DNA from: Acidobacteriaceae bacterium
Lineage (GTDB): Bacteria; Acidobacteriota; Terriglobia; Bryobacterales; Bryobacteraceae
DNA: 5,730 nt
Assembly (NCBI GenBank): GCA_019245255.1
Contig: JAFARV010000443.1
Coordinates: forward strand, 1-5,730
Reading direction: 5' to 3'
In this document: positions 1-4,967 of the stretch, one piece after another
Layout of the letters: every line of letters starts with the position of its first letter
Numbering within the stretch: the first letter of the stretch is position 1
Program-made: the position numbers and the translations under genes
The notes under the pieces: model-generated
Database searches by the model: none
The model's input: the letters and a program-made list of their open reading frames with translations, nothing else
Told to the model about the DNA's origin: nothing

Positions 1-296
1 ATTCCCACATCGCGAATCGCGCGGACAATAGCCTGCGCGATTTCCCCCCTTGCGAGTTGGGGATCAAAACTGCATGAACTCGGGCGCAAATCGCATGCGA
101 TATAGAATTCGTCGCCCTCGGCGACCCCGCCCTTCTGCGCGTCGAGCCCCTTCAAATATTCGAGCTCCGCGCGCGCATTGATGTACACCTCGAGCTGTGT
201 CAGGTGAGCGATTTCGCCGCGCCGTCCGCTGGTACCGAAGCGCATTTCCCTTGGCTCGTACGTGAGGCTGGCGCGGAGACTCCGATTGTCACTCAT
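1..296 (-). CDS. Phosphoglucomutase/phosphomannomutase family protein, N-terminal part (runs off left edge)
   Basis: The reverse strand reads an open frame from ATG at 296 to the window edge: 98 complete codons and no stop. The translation contains FGTSGRRG at residues 20-27, the N-terminal signature of the alpha-D-phosphohexomutase superfamily domain I. It is followed by LTQLEVYINARAELEYL (32-48) and DEFYIACDLRPSS (62-74), the next helix and strand of that domain with the D-x-R-x-S element. Such cytosolic enzymes interconvert hexose 1- and 6-phosphates through a phosphoserine. The catalytic serine loop and the metal- and sugar-binding loops lie outside the window, so glucose versus mannose specificity cannot be read. 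The frame stays open upstream of 296, but the ATG gives a typical short lead-in before FGTSGRRG. No strong Shine-Dalgarno is visible. The gene is divergent from the MutS-like gene, with 78 bp between starts. Confidence 0.9.
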   Translation of the reverse strand, partial: MSDNRSLRASLTYEPREMRFGTSGRRGEIAHLTQLEVYINARAELEYLKGLDAQKGGVAEGDEFYIACDLRPSSCSFDPQLARGEIAQAIVRAIRDVG

Positions 297-374
297 CAAT
301 TTCAGTTTCGGATGAGAATCACGCCAAGTCCATATACACGTGTCGAACGGCCCAGGTCGGTATGCTTGAATCGC
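297..374. promoter_or_regulatory. Divergent intergenic region between the mutase and MutS-like genes
   Basis: These 78 bp separate two divergent starts, so they should hold promoters for one or both genes. An AT-rich patch (CATATACA, 331-338) and a perfect 8-bp palindrome ACACGTGT (336-343) are visible. No convincing -35/-10 pair or Shine-Dalgarno could be assigned on either strand. A regulatory role is inferred from position only. Confidence 0.35.
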
Positions 375-2159
375 ATGAACGCGCAGCAGGAGTATGCATC
401 ACGCCTGAAGCGGTGGCAAGCGGCCGAAGAAAGACTTCAGAAGCAGTTTGTCACTCTCGGCAACTGGCGTCTGGTGATTGCGATTCTCAGTGGCGTACTC
501 GCCTGGGCCGCGTTTGGCCGTGGAATGTTTTCCGGTTACCTTGTTCTTTTGCCCGTTTCTGCCTTCGCTGCGCTTCTTGTCTGGCATTTCCGGGTCATCC
601 GGCGACGCGATCTGGCCCGCCGCGCCATCGCCTTCTACGAGCGCGGGCTCGCGGCGATCGAAGATCGATGGATGGAAATAGGCGATACCGGCGAGCACTT
701 TCGAGACAACCGCCACGTGTACGCCGAGGATCTGGATCTGTTCGGAAAAGGTTCACTTTTCCAGATGCTTGCGCGTGCCCGCAGTCACTCGGGTGAACAA
801 ACGCTCGCAAATTGGCTGCTTGCGCCAGCCGGCCTGGACGAAGCAACGGCGCGACAGAACGCGGTGAAGGAGCTGGCTGATCGCCTCGATTTGCGTGAAG
901 ACGTTGCACTTTTGGGAGAAGATGTGCGATCCAATGTCGAACCTGATCGCGTAGCACGCTGGGGTTCAGCGCCTTCGGTCGAGTTCCCGCTGTGGCTGCG
1001 TGCCGTGGCGCCTGTGCTCGCTATTGCCGGAACCATAACGTTGGTGCTCGCACTCGCAGCGGTGATTCCAGCGTCCCCGTTCTTAGCGGTGCTGGCGTGC
1101 GATGTGGCCATCATTTACTTCACTCGTAAGGAAGTGAATCGCATCACCAGTCTCGTCGAAGAACCAGCTCAGGGTCTGAATATCTTTTCCCTGCTCCTGG
1201 CCCGTTTGGAAGAAGAAGACTTTACGGCGCCCCGGCTGAGACAGATCCGGTCGGCGTTGGTCACCGAAGGCCTGCCGGCATCCCGGCGCGTGCGGCACCT
1301 GGAGCGCTGGATGGAGTGGCTGGACTCCGCTGATCACATGCTGGTCCGAGTGGTGGCCCCGGTTCTGTTGTGGAGGCAGCAGTGCGCCTTCGCCGTTGAG
1401 ATCTGGCGCCGCAAGAACGGGACCCAGGTAGCCCGCTGGCTTGAGGCGTCAGGCGAATTCGAAGCACTGTCATCGTTCGCAGCTTTGGCTTTCGAAAGGC
1501 CGGACTGGGCATTTCCCGCCTTGTGTCCCGATGAAAGCGGAGTGTTTGAAGCCAGGGAACTCAGGCATCCGTTGATACCGCGAACAAAATGCGTGCCAAA
1601 CGATGCTGAGCTCGGAGCCACGCTGCGAGTGCTCATCGTTTCTGGTTCGAACATGTCGGGCAAAAGCACGCTTCTCCGGGCAACCGGATTAAATGCGGTT
1701 CTGGCTTGGGCTGGGGCACCCGTGGCTGCTGTTGAACTGCGCATCTCACCCCTGCAGGTGGGTGCTTCCATCCGAATTACGGATTCGTTGCAAGATAACC
1801 GTTCGCGCTTTTTTGCGGAGATCCTTCGCCTGCGTGAGATTGTGGATTTGACAAAATCGGGTACGCGCGTGCTGTTTCTGCTGGACGAACTCTTGAGCGG
1901 CACGAACTCGCGTGACCGCCGCATCGGGGCTGCCGCGATCGTTCGCGCCCTCGTCGATACAGGTGCGATGGGGATGATTACGACTCACGACCTCGCACTC
2001 GCCGAGATCGAGCGGGATTTAGGCCAAGCCGCTCGCAACTCCCATTTCGAAGACAGAATCACCAATGGCCAGGTGGAGTTCGATTATCGGCTAAGGCCGG
2101 GCGTTGTGGCCCATAGCAACGCACTTGAATTGATGAGGACGGTCGGGCTAATCGTATAG
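375..2159 (+). CDS. Membrane-anchored MutS-family ATPase (MutS-like protein, no mismatch-recognition domain)
   Basis: A 594-residue protein. Four hydrophobic stretches are visible: residues 32-48 and 53-72 as an N-terminal hairpin, and about 207-231 and 233-249 as a second pair. Residues 119-149 (DLDLFGKGSLFQ onward) resemble the start of the MutS core/lever domain. The C-terminal third is the MutS ABC-type ATPase: Walker A GSNMSGKST (424-432), DSLQDNRSRFFAEI after it, Walker B with D504-E505 (FLLDELLSGTNSRD), and the switch histidine in TTHD (H538). The N-terminal mismatch-binding domain with its F-x-E motif is absent, and no Smr nuclease domain follows, so canonical mismatch repair is unlikely. 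The membrane segments suggest an inner-membrane ATPase of unknown task. The frame is open back to a GTG at 204, but that would overlap the divergent mutase gene. ATG 375 fits the usual N-terminus; ATG 312 is an alternative. No good Shine-Dalgarno is seen at either. Confidence 0.88.
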   Translation: MNAQQEYASRLKRWQAAEERLQKQFVTLGNWRLVIAILSGVLAWAAFGRGMFSGYLVLLPVSAFAALLVWHFRVIRRRDLARRAIAFYERGLAAIEDRWMEIGDTGEHFRDNRHVYAEDLDLFGKGSLFQMLARARSHSGEQTLANWLLAPAGLDEATARQNAVKELADRLDLREDVALLGEDVRSNVEPDRVARWGSAPSVEFPLWLRAVAPVLAIAGTITLVLALAAVIPASPFLAVLACDVAIIYFTRKEVNRITSLVEEPAQGLNIFSLLLARLEEEDFTAPRLRQIRSALVTEGLPASRRVRHLERWMEWLDSADHMLVRVVAPVLLWRQQCAFAVEIWRRKNGTQVARWLEASGEFEALSSFAALAFERPDWAFPALCPDESGVFEARELRHPLIPRTKCVPNDAELGATLRVLIVSGSNMSGKSTLLRATGLNAVLAWAGAPVAAVELRISPLQVGASIRITDSLQDNRSRFFAEILRLREIVDLTKSGTRVLFLLDELLSGTNSRDRRIGAAAIVRALVDTGAMGMITTHDLALAEIERDLGQAARNSHFEDRITNGQVEFDYRLRPGVVAHSNALELMRTVGLIV

Positions 2160-2172
2160 CTGATTGAGAATG

Positions 2173-2203
2173 TTGTCCACGGCTGGAGACTTCTAAATAT
2201 ATT
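2173..2203 (+). promoter_or_regulatory. Possible promoter of the exported-protein gene
   Basis: An AT-rich pocket lies between the MutS-like stop and the next gene. TTGTCC (2173-2178) could act as a -35 box. TAAATA (2194-2199, 15-bp spacer) or TATATT (2198-2203, 19-bp spacer) could act as a -10 box. Neither spacer is the ideal 17 bp, so this is a weak call. The 79-bp gap and the lack of any terminator-like hairpin also allow read-through from the MutS-like gene. Confidence 0.25.
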
Positions 2204-2225
2204 AGTTTTGTCAAATCCGGCTGGC

Positions 2226-2230
2226 GGAGG
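2226..2230 (+). promoter_or_regulatory. Shine-Dalgarno GGAGG that decides the start of the 2239 gene
   Basis: GGAGG sits exactly 8 nt before an in-frame ATT at 2239, which is ideal initiation spacing. No comparable motif precedes the in-frame TTG at 2281, the first conventional start codon in this frame. The site therefore argues for initiation at the rare codon ATT. Confidence 0.5.
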
Positions 2231-2238
2231 CGCAACCT

Positions 2239-2880
2239 ATTCTCTCGCGTCGATTCATCAATAACTCGCGGCACGCCGTTTTGGCGCTGCTCTTGTTCTT
2301 CCATGGCAGCCGCTCTGCTGCTCAGTCTCAATCGCAAATCAAGTCCGATTTGGATGAACCGGTTCGAGCCGCCACTTACGACACCCGGGAAGAAGCCCGG
2401 CAGTATTTTGACTCTGTCTGGAGCCCGCAGGCCCTTGGTGTTTCGCTGGTTTCGGCATCTGCAGGCTCGGCCTTTCGAACTGCCTGGACCGGCTTTTCGG
2501 AGCACCCCTGCTGCTCGCGGATTGGCGGAGATTTAGCTCGCAATACCATAGCACACTCGATTGAGTTCGGAACGTCGGCTCTTCTCAGACGGGATCAGCA
2601 GTTCAAACCTTCAGGCGTACATGGCTTTCGCGGACGGGCGGGCTACGCTGCTTATCACGCATTCGTCGCGGGCGAGGGTGATGACCAGCTTGCATATTCG
2701 CGGCTCGCCGCCGCATTCGGGACTGCCTGGATCACTGACAACTGGCATCCCTGGCAGAGAGCGAAGCCTAATCCGTGGGCGCAAGCCTCGTGGGCTCTGG
2801 GTCGATATGTCCTACGCAGCTATTGGGTTGAGTTCAAGCCCGATATCAAACGCGAGGCGCGAAAGCTGTTCCGGCGTTAG
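2239..2880 (+). CDS. Hypothetical exported protein, 213 residues from a probable ATT start
   Basis: The function is unknown. The in-frame stop upstream is TAG at 2203, and no ATG, GTG or TTG occurs before TTG 2281. Starting at TTG 2281 gives 199 residues that begin inside a hydrophobic stretch, with no basic n-region. Starting at ATT 2239 gives a complete signal peptide: basic residues R4, R5, R11 and H12, hydrophobic core 13-21 (AVLALLLFF), and a likely signal peptidase I site S-A-A|Q after residue 28. Segments such as NTIAHSIEFGTSALL, AYSRLAAAFGTAWITDNWHP and the C-terminal EFKPDIKREARK resemble, from memory, an uncharacterised exported family frequent in Acidobacteria. Two adjacent cysteines (CC, residues 91-92) follow the GFSEHP stretch. 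No catalytic motif is recognised. The gene follows the MutS-like gene by 79 bp and converges on the 2913-3521 gene. Confidence 0.7.
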   Translation: MLSRRFINNSRHAVLALLLFFHGSRSAAQSQSQIKSDLDEPVRAATYDTREEARQYFDSVWSPQALGVSLVSASAGSAFRTAWTGFSEHPCCSRIGGDLARNTIAHSIEFGTSALLRRDQQFKPSGVHGFRGRAGYAAYHAFVAGEGDDQLAYSRLAAAFGTAWITDNWHPWQRAKPNPWAQASWALGRYVLRSYWVEFKPDIKREARKLFRR

Positions 2881-2912
2881 GGGACGGCGGACCGCCTTTA
2901 CGCAACACACAG

Positions 2913-3521
2913 TCAGTGCGGACCCGAGATACTGACGTTCTTGAACTCGCCCGTCTCGTCAAACGAACCGATCCCAACTTTACCTGAGGACAGGCTGAGA
3001 TCGACTGCTTTGAGTGCGGGCACAGGGTTTCCATTCACCGCAACCGTCACCGCTCCCGTGTCGCCGTTCCAGTCGAGGCTGACATGATACCAGCGGCTTC
3101 CGTCCGGAAATGCGGCCGGCCCGTCTTCGGAACTGATCCTGACACGCTCGCCTCCATAGACGTGAAAAATACCGTTGTGATGTGACTGGATCTTCGCTGT
3201 ATCCCGAGAGAGATGAGCGTAGTCGAAATGATCCGAATCGCGATAAGCAAACACAATCATGAGGGACCGGCCAATCGGCTTCATATCCGCATCTACGCGA
3301 ACGCGCGTGAACTCGGGGGTATCCGCGATTGCGAACTGGAAGGGACGGCGCGGGCCGGAGGCAGGCGGCTCCTTACCAACAAGAAGCTGTAAGACAGGGC
3401 GACCGTTGTCTTGACCGATCTTCCAGTCGGACGCGTCCGGAACGGCCCAGCTATGGTCAAAAACGCTGACGGCCGCAGCGGAAATCGCGGCAAGCGAGAA
3501 CAAGCTCGGCAAAAGGTTCAT
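2913..3521 (-). CDS. Secreted concanavalin A-like / LamG-like (DUF1080-type) beta-sandwich protein
   Basis: A 202-residue protein with an N-terminal hydrophobic stretch (residues 3-20, rich in A, L and S) that looks like a signal peptide, although its n-region lacks a basic residue. The mature part is one jelly-roll domain. It has W33 plus a GRPVLQLLVG strand, FAYRDSDHFDYAHLS (91-105), HNGIFHVYGG (115-124), WYHVSLDWNG (144-153), AVTVAVNGNPV (158-168) and the closing strands GKVGIGSFDETGEFKNVSI. The order W-[HY]-V-x-[LV], then V-x-V-x-[LV]-[ND]-G, then G-x-[VI]-G-[LI] near the end is typical of LamG/DUF1080 (3-keto-disaccharide hydrolase-like) folds. Likely roles are glycan binding or turnover outside the cytoplasm, but no catalytic residue set is evident. 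GGAG lies only 1 nt before the ATG, too close to work well as a Shine-Dalgarno. A possible leader ORF overlaps the start (ATGA). Confidence 0.82.
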   Translation of the reverse strand: MNLLPSLFSLAAISAAAVSVFDHSWAVPDASDWKIGQDNGRPVLQLLVGKEPPASGPRRPFQFAIADTPEFTRVRVDADMKPIGRSLMIVFAYRDSDHFDYAHLSRDTAKIQSHHNGIFHVYGGERVRISSEDGPAAFPDGSRWYHVSLDWNGDTGAVTVAVNGNPVPALKAVDLSLSSGKVGIGSFDETGEFKNVSISGPH

Positions 3522-3613
3522 TCTCCACAGCCTAGCTGACCCGGTGAGACATTTCCCTTTCCGTACGCACTACATAAGTGCTTATCCTTACCTGGAAAAG
3601 AGAGGCGCTTCAC
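3518..3613 (-). CDS. Possible 31-codon leader ORF overlapping the lectin-like gene start
   Basis: On the minus strand, GTG at 3613 lies 1 nt after the purine-rich run GGAGGAGG (3622-3615). The frame runs 31 codons (MKRLSFPGKDK..., ending GCGE) to TGA at 3520-3518. The TGA overlaps the ATG of the 202-residue gene as ATGA, the classic coupling arrangement. The downstream gene has no well-spaced Shine-Dalgarno of its own, so coupling would make sense. Against it: the ORF is short enough to arise by chance, its sequence matches nothing I know, the Shine-Dalgarno is slightly too close, and that Shine-Dalgarno sits in the loop of a strong hairpin. It is listed as a candidate only. Confidence 0.25.
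   Translation of the reverse strand: MKRLSFPGKDKHLCSAYGKGNVSPGQLGCGE
3567..3581. repeat. Short inverted repeat in the lectin-like gene leader
   Basis: GCACT-ACATA-AGTGC is a perfect 5-bp stem with a 5-nt loop. It overlaps a second dyad, ATAAG-TG-CTTAT (3574-3585), that looks operator-like in DNA form. It lies between the strong hairpin at 3600-3633 and the lectin-like gene start, so it would be in that gene's 5' leader. The function is unknown. Confidence 0.35.
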
Positions 3614-3633
3614 TCCTCCTCCAAGCGCCTCTC
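3600..3633. terminator. Strong 11-bp hairpin with T-tracts on both strands (terminator or attenuator)
   Basis: GAGAGGCGCTT (3600-3610) pairs perfectly with AAGCGCCTCTC (3623-3633) around a 12-nt loop, CACTCCTCCTCC. On the plus strand it is followed by GATC and then TTTTT (3638-3642). On the minus strand the stem is followed directly by TTTT and then CC. It therefore has the form of a bidirectional intrinsic terminator, with the T-tract better placed on the minus strand. Its position is odd because both flanking genes point away from it. It could be an attenuator in the leader of the 2913-3521 gene, the end of an unannotated plus-strand RNA, or an insulator. On the minus strand its loop reads GGAGGAGGAGTG, which contains a Shine-Dalgarno. 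Confidence 0.7.
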
Positions 3634-3639
3634 GATCTT

Positions 3640-3669
3640 TTTATAACCACGCCGTAGCCAACCAAGCAA
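3640..3669 (-). promoter_or_regulatory. Candidate sigma-70-type promoter for the lectin-like gene
   Basis: On the minus strand TTGCTT (3669-3664) and TATAAA (3645-3640) are separated by 18 bp, a reasonable -35/-10 pair. Transcription would start about 7 nt downstream, near 3633, so the RNA would begin almost exactly with the 11-bp hairpin. The T-run of the hairpin's plus-strand tail provides part of the -10 box, so this match may be a by-product of that tract. Confidence 0.35.
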
Positions 3670-3676
3670 CCTAAGT

Positions 3677-3710
3677 CGCTGCTCTCGCAGTGCTCAAGCC
3701 CGGTTTGAGC
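3677..3710 (+). repeat. Two adjacent small hairpins in the adaptor-gene leader
   Basis: CGCTGC-TCTC-GCAGTG (3677-3692, one G-T wobble) is followed at once by GCTCAAG-CCCGG-TTTGAGC (3692-3710, one G-T wobble); they share base 3692. No T-run follows, so these are not terminators. They lie 58 bp or more before the adaptor start and could be a structured leader or a protein-binding site. The rest of the 246-bp gap shows no convincing gene. Confidence 0.3.
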
Positions 3711-3767
3711 CTATGAAATCCATTTGCGCGTGAACCGAGCGAGGAGCTCGTACGTAGTAGTAATCGA

Positions 3768-4967
3768 ATGGCTGCTCGATCAAAGCGCAAGCGTTGGTGG
3801 TGGATTCTTCTCATCCCTGTTTTGGGGGTCGTTGGACTGGTGTCCGTCACCGCTCTGCGTGGTAAACCTCAGGCAATTGACCCGGACAAGATAGCCAGAG
3901 TAGAGAAAACAGATTTGGCACGTTCGGTCGTTGCAACGGGTAAAATTCAGCCGGTGCGGCAAGTCGAAATCAAATCGAAAGCCAGTGGAATCATCCAGAG
4001 CCTGCCCGTGAACTTCGGTGACTACGTTCGCAAGGGGCAGGTGATTTGCGAACTCGACAAGAATGATCTGCTTCCGAAGCTGAATCAGGCCAAAGCCGCG
4101 CTGACCGTGTACCAGGCGCAAATCGAAAGTGCGCAGGCTGACTACGAGAAGTTAAAGGTGGATGCGGTCGCCCCCGACCTGCCGTTTTTGAAGAATGATC
4201 GCGATCGTGCTGATGAACTGTTTAAACAAGGGCTGATTCCAAGCGAGAAACGGGATGAAGCCGATCGCACGTACGCTTTAGCGCTGAATAAGCAGCGATC
4301 CGCCATAACGGCGCTCGCAAGCGCGCAGGCAGCGATTGCTAAGGCCAAAGCCGAGTACAGCGAGCAAGCGGCTGCTGTTGCACTCGCCGAACAAGACCTC
4401 CTGAACGCAACCATCACGTCTCCGATTGACGGCGTTGTGCTGTCGCGCGATAGCGAAGTGGGCGGAGCAGTGAGTTCCATTCTTACTATGGGCGCCGGCG
4501 CAACGCTCATCATGACATTGGGCGATCTTAGCGAAGTCTACGTTAAAGGCAAAGTAGACGAGAGCGATATCGGGCGTGTCTTTCTGGGTCAGCCGGCGAG
4601 GATCACCGTGGAATCGTTCAAGGACAAGACGTTCGCCGGCCACGTGACGAAGATTTCTCCACTCGGAACTGAGAAAGACAACGTGACCACGTTTGAAGTA
4701 CGCGTTTCGATTTCGAACGAATCGCGTAAACTCCGCGCTCTCATGACCGCAAATGCCGAAATCATTCTCGAAGAACACAAAGGCGTCGTGACCATCCCCG
4801 AGGGCGCCGTGCTTTACGCGAAGGACAAGTCCACGGAGGTGGAAGTGCCGGAAGCCACATCGAAGACCGGCAAGAAGCGCATTCACATCAAAACCGGTAT
4901 CAGTAATGGCGCGCGTACGGAAGTTCTCGCCGGCCTATTGCCAGGACAGCAAGTCATTTTACAGTGA
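3768..4967 (+). CDS. HlyD/MacA-family periplasmic adaptor of an ABC efflux system
   Basis: A 399-residue protein. The basic start MAARSKRKR is followed by one membrane anchor (about 10-30), which places the rest in the periplasm. The first half of the barrel-sandwich (lipoyl-like) domain is at 66-97, with SGIIQSLPVNFGDYVRKGQ. A long alpha-helical hairpin, rich in A, K, Q and E, spans about 98-212. The second half of the lipoyl domain is at 215-233 (TITSPIDGVVLSRDSEVGG). A beta-barrel domain (about 255-333) and a membrane-proximal domain ending in LLPGQQVIL (390-398) follow. The order and length fit MacA-type adaptors, which link an inner-membrane MacB-type transporter to a TolC-like outer-membrane channel. 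ATG 3768 is the only conventional start after the in-frame stop at 3714. No close Shine-Dalgarno is seen; GAGGAG at 3741-3746 is 21 nt away. The stop codon shares one base with the next start (TGATG), so the two genes are almost certainly cotranscribed. The exported substrate cannot be read from sequence. Confidence 0.93.
   Translation: MAARSKRKRWWWILLIPVLGVVGLVSVTALRGKPQAIDPDKIARVEKTDLARSVVATGKIQPVRQVEIKSKASGIIQSLPVNFGDYVRKGQVICELDKNDLLPKLNQAKAALTVYQAQIESAQADYEKLKVDAVAPDLPFLKNDRDRADELFKQGLIPSEKRDEADRTYALALNKQRSAITALASAQAAIAKAKAEYSEQAAAVALAEQDLLNATITSPIDGVVLSRDSEVGGAVSSILTMGAGATLIMTLGDLSEVYVKGKVDESDIGRVFLGQPARITVESFKDKTFAGHVTKISPLGTEKDNVTTFEVRVSISNESRKLRALMTANAEIILEEHKGVVTIPEGAVLYAKDKSTEVEVPEATSKTGKKRIHIKTGISNGARTEVLAGLLPGQQVILQ

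Noticed and set aside
204..374. Upstream extension of the MutS-like gene to GTG 204, or to ATG 312
   Set aside because: The GTG 204 version would overlap 93 bp of the divergent mutase start, and its extra residues do not look like the family N-terminus. ATG 312 remains possible but has no better ribosome binding site than ATG 375.
1334..1924. Long open frame (196 codons) on the minus strand inside the MutS-like gene
   Set aside because: It is antisense to the conserved ATPase domain. Its product is rich in Arg, Ser and Thr, with no recognisable domain, as expected of a shadow of a GC-rich gene.
2886..2896. GGCGGACCGCC dyad between the convergent stops (2880 and 2913) as a terminator
   Set aside because: The usable stem is only 4 bp with a 3-nt loop, and only three Ts follow. 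This is too weak to call a terminator, although the position would suit one.
3713..3733. ATG at 3713 followed by six codons and TGA, upstream of the adaptor
   Set aside because: It is too short to distinguish from chance, has no Shine-Dalgarno, and ends 35 nt before the adaptor start, so no coupling is evident.
4278..4886. Long open frame (202 codons) on the minus strand inside the adaptor gene
   Set aside because: It is antisense to the clearly conserved adaptor. It has a His/Cys/Arg-rich composition, no domain, and no ribosome binding site I could see.
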